Origin: Prinia subflava
Lineage: Eukaryota; Chordata; Aves; Passeriformes; Cisticolidae
Direction: 5' to 3'
Assembly (NCBI RefSeq): GCF_021018805.1
Contig: NW_026961089.1
Location: forward strand, 1 to 64,000
DNA: 64,000 nt
In this document: piece by piece, positions 20,929-34,890 of the stretch
How positions within the stretch are numbered: position 1 is the first letter of the stretch
Layout of the letters: each line of letters opens with the position of its first letter
Notes under the pieces: generated by a model
The model's input: only the letters and a program-made list of their open reading frames with translations
Told to the model about the DNA's origin: nothing
Database searches by the model: none
Position numbers and translations under genes: made by a program

Positions 20929-23691
20929 TTACATAGCTCTAGCACAGAAACTTAGTAAATTAGGCAGTAACAGCTTTAGTTCTCCTTCTATGGACATGAA
21001 AGACACCAACCGGTGCAGCGTAAAAGCCAGTAATGGATAAAGCAAGAGAGTGTCTGCAGCAGCTTCTCTGCTGGTTGGCAGCACAAACAACTAACATGAC
21101 TTGTGTTTTCATCAACTCCAGAAAGCAAGCCATGGAAACCAAAAGCAGAGATCACTGTTCACTCTGAAAAGCAAATCTTTATGTTACATAGCTCATACAT
21201 GGAACTCTATCAAATTAGGCAATACCAGCTTTGCTCTTGCTCTATAGACATGGGAAACACTAACTGGTACAGAGTGTAAGCAAAGAAAGCATAAGGCATG
21301 AAAGTGTCTGCAGCAGCTTCTCTGGTGGTTGGCAACACAAGCAACTAACAAGACTTGTGTTTTGATCAACTCCAGAAAGCAAACCATAGAAACCAAAAGC
21401 AGAGATCACAGTTCACTCTGTAAAGCAAATCTGTATGTTACATAGCTCTATCACAGAAACTTAGTAAATTAGGCAGTAACAGCTTTAGTTCTCCTTCTAT
21501 GGACATGAAAGACACCAACCGGTGCAGCGTAAAAGCCAGTAATGGATAAAGCAAGAGAGGGTCTGCAGCAGCTTCTCTGCTGGTTGGCAGCACAAACAAC
21601 TAACATGACTTGTGTTTTCATCAACTCCAGAAAGCAAGCCATGGAAACCAAAAGCAGAAACCACTGTTCACTCGGAAAAGCAAAGCTTTATGTTACAGTG
21701 CTCTTTCATGGAAACTTAGCAAATTAAGCAGTAACAGCTTTGGTCTTGCTCTATAGACATGAGAAACATCAACCGGTGGAGTGTCAAAGGAAAGGTTTCT
21801 GTTACATGGCTCTTTCATGGAAATCAAGCAAATTAGGAAGTACCCACCTTTATTCGTGGTCTGGTGACAAGCAAAACACATACATGTGCAAAGTGTAAAC
21901 CGGTACTGCAAAAGGCAGGAAAGCGCCTTCAGCAGCTTCTCTATTTCTTGGGAACACAAACAACAGCCAAGACTTGTGTTTTGATCAACTCCAGAAAGCA
22001 AACCATAGAAACCAAAAGCAGAGATCACAGTTCACTCTGTAAAGCAAATCTTTATGTTACATAGCTCTATCACAGAAACTTAGTAAATTAGGCAGTAACA
22101 GCTTTAGTTCTCCTTCTATGGACATGAAAGACACCAAAGGTGCAGCCTAAAAGCCAGAAATGGATAAGGCAAGAGAGGGTCTGCAGCAGCTTCTCTGCTG
22201 GTTGGCAGCACAAACAACTAACATGACTTGTGTTTTCATCAACTCCAGAAAGCAAGCCATGGAAACCAAAAGCAGAGATCACTGTTCACTCTGAAAAGCA
22301 AATCTTTATGTTACATAGCTCATACATGGAACTCTATCAAATTAGGCAATACCAGCTTTGCTCTTGCTCTATAGACATGGGAAACACTAACTGGTACAGA
22401 GTGTAAGCAAAGAAAGCATAAGGCATGAAAGTGTCTGCAGCAGCTTCTCTGGTGGTTGGCAACACAAGCAACTAACAAGACTTGTGTTTTGATCAACTCC
22501 AGAAAGCAAACTATAGAAACCAAAAGCAGAGATCACTGTTCATTCTGTAAAGCAAATCTGTATGTTACATAGCTCTATCACAGAAACTTAGTAAATTAGG
22601 CAGTAACAGCTTTAGTTCTCCTTCTATGGACATGAAAGACACCAACCGGTGCAGCGTAAAAGCCAGTAATGGATAAAGCAAGAGAGGGTCTGCAGCAGCT
22701 TCTCTGCTGGTTGGCAGCACAAACAACTAACATGACTTGTGTTTTCATCAACTCCAGAAAGCAAGCCATGGAAACCAAAAGCAGAAACCACTGTTCACTC
22801 GGAAAAGCAAAGCTTTATGTTACAGTGCTCTTTCATGGAAACTTAGCAAATTAAGCAGTAACAGCTTTGGTCTTGCTCTATAGACATGAGAAACATCAAC
22901 CGGTGGAGTGTCAAAGGAAAGGTTTCTGTTACATGGCTCTTTCATGGAAATCAAGCAAATTAGGAAGTACCCACCTTTATTCGTGGTCTGGTGACAAGAA
23001 AAACACATACATGTGCAAAGTGTAAACCGGTACTGCAAAAGGCAGGAAAGCGCCTTCAGCAGCTTCTCTATTTCTTGGGAACACAAACAACAGCCAAGAC
23101 TTGTGTTTTGATCAACTCCAGAAAGCAAACCATAGAAACCAAAAGCAGAGATCACTGTTCACTCTGTAAAGCAAATCTTTATGTTACATAGCTCTTACAT
23201 GGAACTCTACCAAATTAGGCAATACCAGCTTTGGTCTTGCTCTATAGACATGGGAAACACTAACTGGTACAGAGTGTAAGCAAAGAAAGCATAAGGCATG
23301 AAAGTGTCTGCAGCAGCTTCTCTGGTGGTTGGCAACACAAGCAACTAACAAGACTTGTGTTTTGATCAACTCCAGAAAGCAAACTATAGAAACCAAAAGC
23401 AGAGATCACTGTTCACTCTGTAAAGCAAATCTTTATGTTACATAGCTCTTACATGGAACTCTACCAAATTAGGCAATACCAGCTTTGGTCTTGCTCTATA
23501 GACATGGGAAACACTAACTGGTACAGAGTGTAAGCAAGTAAAGCATAAGGCATGAAAGTGTCTGCAGCAGCTTCTCTGCTGGTTGGCAACACAAGCAACT
23601 AACAAGACTTGTGTTTTGATCAACTCCAGAAAGCAAACCATAGAAACCAAAAGCAGAGATCACTGTTCACTCTGTAAAGCAAATCTTTATG
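19912..23691. repeat. Duplication at 8180-bp offset, copy 1 (copy 2 at 28092-31871)
   Basis: The order A-BBB-A-B-A-C-A'-B-A-C-B-B is conserved at a constant 8180 bp. Shared markers are TTGTATTTTC (19912/28092), the GCCCTGG dimer, and CTCATACATGG in two B units (21184/29364 and 22311/30491). The following A differs (TTGTATTTTC at 23692, normal at 31872), which sets the right limit. Confidence 0.87.
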
Positions 23692-24819
23692 TTACATAGC
23701 TCTATCACAGAAACTTAGTAAATTAGGCAGTAACAGCTTTAGTTCTCCTCCTATGGACATGAAAGACACCAACCGGTGCAGCGTAAAAGCCAGTAATGGA
23801 TAAGGCAAGAGAGGGTCTGCAGCAGCTTCTCTGCTGGTTGGCAGCACAAACAACTAACATGACTTGTATTTTCATCAACTCCAGAAAGCAAGCCATGGAA
23901 ACCAAAAGCAGAGATCACAGTTCACTCTGTAAAGCAAATCTTTATGTTACATAGCTCTTACATGGAACTCTACCAAATTAGGCAATACCAGCTTTGGTCT
24001 TGCTCTATAGACATGGGAAACACTAACTGGTACAGAGTGTAAGCAAGTAAAGCATAAGGCATGAAAGTGTCTGCAGCAGCTTCTCTGGTGGTTGGCAACA
24101 CAAGCAACTAACAAGACTTGTGTTTTGATCAACTCCAGAAAGCAAACTATAGAAACCAAAAGCAGAGATCACTGTTCACTCTGTAAAGCAAATCTGTATG
24201 TTACATAGCTCTATCACAGAAACTTAGTAAATTAGGCAGTAACAGCTTTAGTTCTCCTTCTATGGACATGAAAGACACCAACCGGTGCAGCGTAAAAGCC
24301 AGTAATGGATAAAGCAAGAGAGTGTCTGCAGCAGCTTCTCTGCTGGTTGGCAGCACAAACAACTAACATGACTTGTGTTTTCATCAACTCCAGAAAGCAA
24401 GCCATGGAAACCAAAAGCAGAAACCACTGTTCACTCGGAAAAGCAAAGCTTTATGTTACAGTGCTCTTTCATGGAAACTTTGCAAATTAGGCAGTAACAG
24501 CTTTGGTCTTGCTCTATAGACATGAGAAACATCAACCGGTGGAGTGTCAAAGGAAAGGTTTCTGTTACATGGCTCTTTCATGGAAATCAAGCAAATTAGG
24601 AAGTACCCACCTTTATTCGTGGTCTGGTGACAAGCAAAACACATACATGTGCAAAGTGTAAACCGGTACTGCAAAAGGCAGGAAAGCGCCTTCAGCAGCT
24701 TCTCTATTTCTTGGGAACACAAACAACAGCCAAGACTTGTGTTTTGATCAACTCCAGAAAGCAAACCATAGAAACCAAAAGCAGAGATCACTGTTCACTC
24801 TGTAAAGCAAATCTTTATG
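20929..24819. repeat. Array block with the first A' and first C-B junction
   Basis: Order and starts: A 20929, B 21184, A 21438, C 21693, A' 22057, B 22311, A 22565, C 22820, B 23184, B 23438, A 23692, B 23947, A 24201, C 24456. B 21184 and B 22311 have CTCATACATGG for CTCTTACATGG. This is where A' and a direct C-to-B junction first appear, marking the start of the younger arrangement. Confidence 0.93.
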
Positions 24820-27800
24820 TTACATAGCTCTATCACAGAAACTTAGTAAATTAGGCAGTAACAGCTTTAGTTCTCCTTCTATGGACATGAAAGACACCAA
24901 CCGGTGCAGCGTAAAAGCCAGTAATGGATAAGGCAAGAGAGGGTCTGCAGCAGCTTCTCTGCTGGTTGGCAGCACAAACAACTAACATGACTTGTGTTTT
25001 CATCAACTCCAGAAAGCAAGCCATGGAAACCAAAAGCAGAGATCACTGTTCACTCTGAAAAGCAAATCTTTATGTTACATAGCTCTTACATGGAACTCTA
25101 CCAAATTAGGCAATACCAGCTTTGGTCTTGCTCTATAGACATGGGAAACACTAACTGGTACAGAGTGTAAGCAAAGAAAGCATAAGGCATGAAAGTGTCT
25201 GCAGCAGCTTCTCTGCTGGTTGGCAACACAAGCAACTAACAAGACTTGTGTTTTGATCAACTCCAGAAAGCAAGCCCTGGAAACCAAAAGCAGAGATCAC
25301 AGTTCACTCTGTAAAGCAAATCTGTATGTTACATAGCTCTATCACAGAAACTTAGTAAATTAGGCAGTAACAGCTTTAGTTCTCCTTCTATGGACATGAA
25401 AGACACCAACCGGTGCAGCGTAAAAGCCAGTAATGGATAAAGCAAGAGAGGGTCTGCAGCAGCTTCTCTGCTGGTTGGCAGCACAAACAACTAACATGAC
25501 TTGTGTTTTCATCAACTCCAGAAAGCAAGCCATGGAAACCAAAAGCAGAAACCACTGTTCACTCGGAAAAGCAAAGCTTTATGTTACAGTGCTCTTTCAT
25601 GGAAACTTAGCAAATTAAGCAGTAACAGCTTTGGTCTTGCTCTATAGACATGAGAAACATCAACCGGTGGAGTGTCAAAGGAAAGGTTTCTGTTACATGG
25701 CTCTTTCATGGAAATCAAGCAAATTAGGAAGTACCCACCTTTATTCGTGGTCTGGTGACAAGCAAAACACATACATGTGCAAAGTGTAAACCGGTACTGC
25801 AAAAGGCAGGAAAGAGCCTTCAGCAGCTTCTCTGTTTCTTGGGAACACAAACAACAGCCAAGACTTGTGTTTTGATCAACTCCAGAAAGCAAACCATAGA
25901 AACCAAAAGCAGAGATCACAGTTCACTCTGTAAAGCAAATCTTTATGTTACATAGCTCTATCACAGAAACTTAGTAAATTAGGCAGTAACAGCTTTAGTT
26001 CTCCTTCTATGGACATGAAAGACACCAAAGGTGCAGCGTAAAAGCCAGAAATGGATAAGGCAAGAGAGGGTCTGCAGCAGCTTCTCTGCTGGTTGGCAGC
26101 ACAAACAACTAACATGACTTGTGTTTTCATCAACTCCAGAAAGCAAGCCATGGAAACCAAAAGCAGAGATCACTGTTCACTCTGAAAAGCAAATCTTTAT
26201 GTTACATAGCTCTTACATGGAACTCTATCAAATTAGGCAATACCAGCTTTGCTCTTGCTCTATAGACATGGGAAACACTAACTGGTACAGAGTGTAAGCA
26301 AAGAAAGCATAAGGCATGAAAGTGTCTGCAGCAGCTTCTCTGGTGGTTGGCAACACAAGCAACTAACAAGACTTGTGTTTTGATCAACTCCAGAAAGCAA
26401 ACTATAGAAACCAAAAGCAGAGATCACTGTTCACTCTGTAAAGCAAATCTGTATGTTACATAGCTCTATCACAGAAACTTAGTAAATTAGGCAGTAACAG
26501 CTTTAGTTCTCCTTCTATGGACATGAAAGACACCAACCGGTGCAGCGTAAAAGCCAGTAATGGATAAAGCAAGAGAGGGTCTGCAGCAGCTTCTCTGCTG
26601 GTTGGCAGCACAAACAACTAACATGACTTGTGTTTTCATCAACTCCAGAAAGCAAGCCATGGAAACCAAAAGCAGAAACCACTGTTCACTCGGAAAAGCA
26701 AAGCTTTATGTTACAGTGCTCTTTCATGGAAACTTAGCAAATTAAGCAGTAACAGCTTTGGTCTTGCTCTATAGACATGAGAAACATCAACCGGTGGAGT
26801 GTCAAAGGAAAGGTTTCTGTTACATGGCTCTTTCATGGAAATCAAGCAAATTAGGAAGTACCCACCTTTATTCGTGGTCTGGTGACAAGCAAAACACATA
26901 CATGTGCAAAGTGTAAACCGGTACTGCAAAAGGCAGGAAAGCGCCTTCAGCAGCTTCTCTATTTCTTGGGAACACAAACAACAGCCAAGACTTGTGTTTT
27001 GATCAACTCCAGAAAGCAAACCATAGAAACCAAAAGCAGAGATCACTGTTCACTCTGTAAAGCAAATCTTTATGTTACATAGCTCTTACATGGAACTCTA
27101 CCAAATTAGGCAATACCAGCTTTGGTCTTGCTCTATAGACATGGGAAACACTAACTGGTACAGAGTGTAAGCAAAGAAAGCATAAGGCATGAAAGTGTCT
27201 GCAGCAGCTTCTCTGGTGGTTGGCAACACAAGCAACTAACAAGACTTGTGTTTTGATCAACTCCAGAAAGCAAACTATAGAAACCAAAAGCAGAGATCAC
27301 TGTTCACTCTGTAATGCAAATCTTTATGTTACATAGCTCTTACATGGAACTCTACCAAATTAGGCAATACCAGCTTTGGTCTTGCTCTATAGACATGGGA
27401 AACACTAACTGGTACAGAGTGTAAGCAAGTAAAGCATAAGGCATGAAAGTGTCTGCAGCAGCTTCTCTGCTGGTTGGCAACACAAGCAACTAACAAGACT
27501 TGTGTTTTGATCAACTCCAGAAAGCAAACCATAGAAACCAAAAGCAGAGATCACTGTTCACTCTGTAAAGCAAATCTTTATGTTACATAGCTCTATCACA
27601 GAAACTTAGTAAATTAGGCAGTAACAGCTTTAGTTCTCCTCCTATGGACATGAAAGACACCAACCGGTGCAGCGTAAAAGCCAGTAATGGATAAGGCAAG
27701 AGAGGGTCTGCAGCAGCTTCTCTGCTGGTTGGCAGCACAAACAACTAACATGACTTGTGTTTTCATCAACTCCAGAAAGCAAGCCATGGAAACCAAAAGC

Positions 27801-29108
27801 AGAGATCACTGTTCACTCTGAAAAGCAAATCTTTATGTTACATAGCTCTTACATTGAACTCTACCAAATTAGGCAATACCAGCTTTGGTCTTGCTCTATA
27901 GACATGGGAAACACTAACTGGTACAGAGTGTAAGCAAGTAAAGGATAAGGCATGAAAGTGTCTGCAGCAGCTTCTCTGCTGGTTGGCAACACAAGCAACT
28001 AACAAGACTTGTGTTTTGATCAACTCCAGAAAGCAAACCATAGAAACCAAAAGCAGAGATCACTGTTCACTCTGTAAAGCAAATCTTTATGTTACATAGC
28101 TCTATCACAGAAACTTAGTAAATTAGGCAGTAACAGCTTTAGTTCTCCTCCTATGGACATGAAAGACACCAACCGGTGCAGCGTAAAAGCCAGTAATGGA
28201 TAAGGCAAGAGAGGGTCTGCAGCAGCTTCTCTGCTGGTTGGCAGCACAAACAACTAACATGACTTGTATTTTCATCAACTCCAGAAAGCAAGCCATGGAA
28301 ACCAAAAGCAGAGATCACTGTTCACTCTGAAAAGCAAATCTTTATGTTACATAGCTCTTACATGGAACTCTACCAAATTAGGCAATACCAGCTTTGGTCT
28401 TGCTCTATAGACATGGGAAACACTAACTGGTACAGAGTGTAAGCAAGTAAAGGATAAGGCATGAAAGTGTCTGCAGCAGCTTCTCTGCTGGTTGGCAACA
28501 CAAGCAACTAACAAGACTTGTGTTTTGATCAACTCCAGAAAGCAAGCCCTGGAAACCAAAAGCAGAGATCACTGTTCACTCTGTAAAGCAAATCTTTATG
28601 TTACATAGCTCTTACATGGAACTCTACCAAATTAGGCAATACCAGCTTTGGTCTTGCTCTATAGACATGGGAAACACTAACTGGTACAGAGCGTAAGCAA
28701 GTAAAGGATAAGGCATGAAAGTGTCTGCAGCAGCTTCTCTGCTGGTTGGCAACACAAGCAACTAACAAGACTTGTGTTTTGATCAACTCCAGAAAGCAAG
28801 CCCTGGAAACCAAAAGCAGAGATCACAGTTCACTCTGTAAAGCAAATCTTTATGTTACATAGCTCTTACATGGAACTCTACCAAATTAGGCAATACCAGC
28901 TTTGGTCTTGCTCTATAGACATGGGAAACACTAACTGGTACAGAGTGTAAGCAAGTAAAGCATAAGGCATGAAAGTGTCTGCAGCAGCTTCTCTGCTGGT
29001 TGGCAACACAAGCAACTAACAAGACTTGTGTTTTGATCAACTCCAGAAAGCAAACTATAGAAACCAAAAGCAGAGATCACTGTTCACTCTGTAAAGCAAA
29101 TCTGTATG
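24820..29108. repeat. Array block: A-B-A-C-A'-B-A-C-BB-A-B-A-BBB
   Basis: Order and starts: A 24820, B 25075, A 25329, C 25584, A' 25948, B 26202, A 26456, C 26711, B 27075, B 27329, A 27583, B 27838, A 28092, B 28347, B 28601, B 28855. C 25584 has private changes near GAAAGAGCC and TCTGTTTC. B 27838 has CTTACATTGAACTC, a private change. Confidence 0.93.
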
Positions 29109-32100
29109 TTACATAGCTCTATCACAGAAACTTAGTAAATTAGGCAGTAACAGCTTTAGTTCTCCTTCTATGGACATGAAAGACACCAACCGGTGCAGCG
29201 TAAAAGCCAGTAATGGATAAAGCAAGAGAGTGTCTGCAGCAGCTTCTCTGCTGGTTGGCAGCACAAACAACTAACATGACTTGTGTTTTCATCAACTCCA
29301 GAAAGCAAGCCATGGAAACCAAAAGCAGAGATCACTGTTCACTCTGAAAAGCAAATCTTTATGTTACATAGCTCATACATGGAACTCTATCAAATTAGGC
29401 AATACCAGCTTTGCTCTTGCTCTATAGACATGGGAAACACTAACTGGTACAGAGTGTAAGCAAAGAAAGCATAAGGCATGAAAGTGTCTGCAGCAGCTTC
29501 TCTGGTGGTTGGCAACACAAGCAACTAACAAGACTTGTGTTTTGATCAACTCCAGAAAGCAAACCATAGAAACCAAAAGCAGAGATCACTGTTCACTCTG
29601 TAAAGCAAATCTGTATGTTACATAGCTCTATCACAGAAACTTAGTAAATTAGGCAGTAACAGCTTTAGTTCTCCTTCTATGGACATGAAAGACACCAACC
29701 GGTGCAGCGTAAAAGCCAGTAATGGATAAAGCAAGAGAGGGTCTGCAGCAGCTTCTCTGCTGGTTGGCAGCACAAACAACTAACATGACTTGTGTTTTCA
29801 TCAACTCCAGAAAGCAAGCCATGGAAACCAAAAGCAGAAACCACTGTTCACTCGGAAAAGCAAAGCTTTATGTTACAGTGCTCTTTCATGGAAACTTAGC
29901 AAATTAAGCAGTAACAGCTTTGGTCTTGCTCTATAGACATGAGAAACATCAACCGGTGGAGTGTCAAAGGAAAGGTTTCTGTTACATGGCTCTTTCATGG
30001 AAATCAAGCAAATTAGGAAGTACCCACCTTTATTCGTGGTCTGGTGACAAGCAAAACACATACATGTGCAAAGTGTAAACCGGTACTGCAAAAGGCAGGA
30101 AAGCGCCTTCAGCAGCTTCTCTATTTCTTGGGAACACAAACAACAGCCAAGACTTGTGTTTTGATCAACTCCAGAAAGCAAACCATAGAAACCAAAAGCA
30201 GAGATCACAGTTCACTCTGTAAAGCAAATCTTTATGTTACATAGCTCTATCACAGAAACTTAGTAAATTAGGCAGTAACAGCTTTAGTTCTCCTTCTATG
30301 GACATGAAAGACACCAAAGGTGCAGCGTAAAAGCCAGAAATGGATAAGGCAAGAGAGGGTCTGCAGCAGCTTCTCTGCTGGTTGGCAGCACAAACAACTA
30401 ACATGACTTGTGTTTTCATCAACTCCAGAAAGCAAGCCATGGAAACCAAAAGCAGAGATCACTGTTCACTCTGAAAAGCAAATCTTTATGTTACATAGCT
30501 CATACATGGAACTCTATCAAATTAGGCAATACCAGCTTTGCTCTTGCTCTATAGACATGGGAAACACTAACTGGTACAGAGTGTAAGCAAAGAAAGCATA
30601 AGGCATGAAAGTGTCTGCAGCAGCTTCTCTGGTGGTTGGCAACACAAGCAACTAACAAGACTTGTGTTTTGATCAACTCCAGAAAGCAAACTATAGAAAC
30701 CAAAAGCAGAGATCACTGTTCATTCTGTAAAGCAAATCTGTATGTTACATAGCTCTATCACAGAAACTTAGTAAATTAGGCAGTAACAGCTTTAGTTCTC
30801 CTTCTATGGACATGAAAGACACCAACCGGTGCAGCGTAAAAGCCAGTAATGGATAAAGCAAGAGACGGTCTGCAGCAGCTTCTCTGCTGGTTGGCAGCAC
30901 AAACAACTAACATGACTTGTGTTTTCATCAACTCCAGAAAGCAAGCCATGGAAACCAAAAGCAGAAACCACTGTTCACTCGGAAAAGCAAAGCTTTATGT
31001 TACAGTGCTCTTTCATGGAAACTTAGCAAATTAAGCAGTAACAGCTTTGGTCTTGCTCTATAGACATGAGAAACATCAACCGGTGGAGTGTCAAAGGAAA
31101 GGTTTCTGTTACATGGCTCTTTCATGGAAATCAAGCAAATTAGGAAGTACCCACCTTTATTCGTGGTCTGGTGACAAGCAAAACACATACATGTGCAAAG
31201 TGTAAACCGGTACTGCAAAAGGCAGGAAAGCGCCTTCAGCAGCTTCTCTATTTCTTGGGAACACAAACAACAGCCAAGACTTGTGTTTTGATCAACTCCA
31301 GAAAGCAAACCATAGAAACCAAAAGCAGAGATCACTGTTCACTCTGTAAAGCAAATCTTTATGTTACATAGCTCTTACATGGAACTCTACCAAATTAGGC
31401 AATACCAGCTTTGGTCTTGCTCTATAGACATGGGAAACACTAACTGGTACAGAGTGTAAGCAAAGAAAGCATAAGGCATGAAAGTGTCTGCAGCAGCTTC
31501 TCTGGTGGTTGGCAACACAAGCAACTAACAAGACTTGTGTTTTGATCAACTCCAGAAAGCAAACTATAGAAACCAAAAGCAGAGATCACTGTTCACTCTG
31601 TAATGCAAATCTTTATGTTACATAGCTCTTACATGGAACTCTACCAAATTAGGCAATACCAGCTTTGGTCTTGCTCTATAGACATGGGAAACACTAACTG
31701 GTACAGAGTGTAAGCAAGTAAAGCATAAGGCATGAAAGTGTCTGCAGCAGCTTCTCTGCTGGTTGGCAACACAAGCAACTAACAAGACTTGTGTTTTGAT
31801 CAACTCCAGAAAGCAAACCATAGAAACCAAAAGCAGAGATCACAGTTCACTCTGTAAAGCAAATCTTTATGTTACATAGCTCTATCACAGAAACTTAGTA
31901 AATTAGGCAGTAACAGCTTTAGTTCTCCTCCTATGGACATGAAAGACACCAACCGGTGCAGCGTAAAAGCCAGTAATGGATAAGGCAAGAGAGGGTCTGC
32001 AGCAGCTTCTCTGCTGGTTGGCAGCACAAACAACTAACATGACTTGTGTTTTCATCAACTCCAGAAAGCAAGCCATGGAAACCAAAAGCAGAGATCACTG

Positions 32101-33508
32101 TTCACTCTGAAAAGCAAATCTTTATGTTACATAGCTCTTACATGGAACTCTACCAAATTAGGCAATACCAGCTTTGGTCTTGCTCTATAGACATGGGAAA
32201 CACTAACTGGTACAGAGTGTAAGCAAAGAAAGCATAAGGCATGAAAGTGTCTGCAGCAGCTTCTCTGGTGGTTGGCAACACAAGCAACTAACAAGACTTG
32301 TGTTTTGATCAACTCCAGAAAGCAAACTATAGAAACCAAAAGCAGAGATCACTGTTCATTCTGTAAAGCAAATCTGTATGTTACATAGCTCTATCACAGA
32401 AACTTAGTAAATTAGGCAGTAACAGCTTTAGTTCTCCTTCTATGGACATGAAAGACACCAACCGGTGCAGCGTAAAAGCCAGTAATGGATAAAGCAAGAG
32501 AGGGTCTGCAGCAGCTTCTCTGCTGGTTGGCAGCACAAACAACTAACATGACTTGTGTTTTCATCAACTCCAGAAAGCAAGCCATGGAAACCAAAAGCAG
32601 AAACCACTGTTCACTCGGAAAAGCAAAGCTTTATGTTACAGTGCTCTTTCATGGAAACTTAGCAAATTAAGCAGTAACAGCTTTGGTCTTGCTCTATAGA
32701 CATGAGAAACATCAACCGGTGGAGTGTCAAAGGAAAGGTTTCTGTTACATGGCTCTTTCATGGAAATCAAGCAAATTAGGAAGTACCCACCTTTATTCGT
32801 GGTCTGGTGACAAGCAAAACACATACATGTGCAAAGTGTAAACCGGTACTGCAAAAGGCAGGAAAGCGCCTTCAGCAGCTTCTCTATTTCTTGAGAACAC
32901 AAACAACAGACAAGACTTGTGTTTTGATCAACTCCAGAAAGCAAACCATAGAAACCAAAAGCAGAGATCACTGTTCACTCTGTAAAGCAAATCTTTATGT
33001 TACATAGCTCTATCACAGAAACTTAGTAAATTAGGCAGTAACAGCTTTAGTTCTCCTTCTATGGACATGAAAGACACCAACCGGTGCAGCGTAAAAGCCA
33101 GTAATGGATAAGGCAAGAGAGGGTCTGCAGCAGCTTCTCTGCTGGTTGGCAGCACAAACAACTAACATGACTTGTGTTTTCATCAACTCCAGAAAGCAAG
33201 CCATGGAAACCAAAAGCAGAGATCACAGTTCATTCTGTAAAGCAAATCTTTATGTTACATAGCTCTTACATGGAACTCTACCAAATTAGGCAATACCAGC
33301 TTTGGTCTTGCTCTATAGACATGGGAAACACTAACTGGTACAGAGTGTAAGCAAAGAAAGCATAAGGCATGAAAGTGTCTGCAGCAGCTTCTCTGGTGGT
33401 TGGCAACACAAGCAACTAACAAGACTTGTGTTTTGATCAACTCCAGAAAGCAAACCATAGAAACCAAAAGCAGAGATCACAGTTCACTCTGTAAAGCAAA
33501 TCTTTATG
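29109..33508. repeat. Array block: A-B-A-C-A'-B-A-C-BB-A-B-A-C-A-B
   Basis: Order and starts: A 29109, B 29364, A 29618, C 29873, A' 30237, B 30491, A 30745, C 31000, B 31364, B 31618, A 31872, B 32127, A 32381, C 32636, A 33000, B 33255. C 32636 is the first copy with the CTTGAGAAC plus CAGACAAG haplotype that becomes frequent further right. Confidence 0.93.
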
Positions 33509-34017
33509 TTACATAGCTCTATCACAGAAACTTAGTAAATTAGGCAGTAACAGCTTTAGTTCTCCTCCTATGGACATGAAAGACACCAACCGGTGCAGCG
33601 TAAAAGCCAGTAATGGATAAGGCAAGAGAGGGTCTGCAGCAGCTTCTCTGCTGGTTGGCAGCACAAACAACTAACATGACTTGTGTTTTCATCAACTCCA
33701 GAAAGCAAGCCATGGAAACCAAAAGCAGAGATCACTGTTCACTCTGAAAAGCAAATCTTTATGTTACATAGCTCTTACATGGAACTCTACCAAATTAGGC
33801 AATACCAGCTTTGGTCTTGCTCTATAGACATGGGAAACACTAACTGGTACAGAGTGTAAGCAAGTAAAGGATAAGGCATGAAAGTGTCTGCAGCAGCTTC
33901 TCTGCTGGTTGGCAACACAAGCAACTAACAAGACTTGTGTTTTGATCAACTCCAGAAAGCAAGCCCTGGAAACCAAAAGCAGAGATCACAGTTCACTCTG
34001 TAAAGCAAATCTTTATG

Positions 34018-34271
34018 TTACATTGCTCTTACATGGAACTCTACCAAATTAGGCAATACCAGCTTTGCTCTTGCTCTATAGACATGGGAAACACTAACTG
34101 GTACAGAGTGTAAGCAAAGAAAGCATAAGGCATGAAAGTGTCTGCAGCAGCTTCTCTGGTGGTTGGCAACACAAGCAACTAACAAGACTTGTGTTTTGAT
34201 CAACTCCAGAAAGCAAACTATAGAAACCAAAAGCAGAGATCACTGTTCACTCTGTAAAGCAAATCTGTATG
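34018..34271. repeat. B variant with the TTACATTGCTC start
   Basis: This B begins TTACATTGCTC rather than TTACATAGCTC. I find the marker nine times (34018, 37542, 41942, 43832, 47214, 50232, 53614, 59395, 61285), always as the third unit of the seven-unit A-B-B-A-C-A'-B repeat and nowhere else. It is a diagnostic base for that higher-order repeat. Confidence 0.92.
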
Positions 34272-34890
34272 TTACATAGCTCTAGCACAGAAACTTAGTA
34301 AATTAGGCAGTAACAGCTTTAGTTCTCCTTCTATGGACATGAAAGACACCAACCGGTGCAGCGTAAAAGCCAGTAATGGATAAAGCAAGAGAGTGTCTGC
34401 AGCAGCTTCTCTGCTGGTTGGCAGCACAAACAACTAACATGACTTGTGTTTTCATCAACTCCAGAAAGCAAGCCATGGAAACCAAAAGCAGAAACCACTG
34501 TTCACTCGGAAAAGCAAAGCTTTATGTTACAGTGCTCTTTCATGGAAACTTTGCAAATTAAGCAGTAACAGCTTTGGTCTTGCTCTATAGACATGAGAAA
34601 CATCAACCGGTGGAGTGTCAAAGGAAAGGTTTCTGTTACATGGCTCTTTCATGGAAATCAAGCAAATTAGGAAGTACCCACCTTTATTCGTGGTCTGGTG
34701 ACAAGCAAAACACATACATGTGCAAAGTGTAAACCGGTACTGCAAAAGGCAGGAAAGCGCCTTCAGCAGCTTCTCTATTTCTTGGGAACACAAACAACAG
34801 CCAAGACTTGTGTTTTGATCAACTCCAGAAAGCAAACCATAGAAACCAAAAGCAGAGATCACTGTTCACTCTGTAAAGCAAATCTTTATG

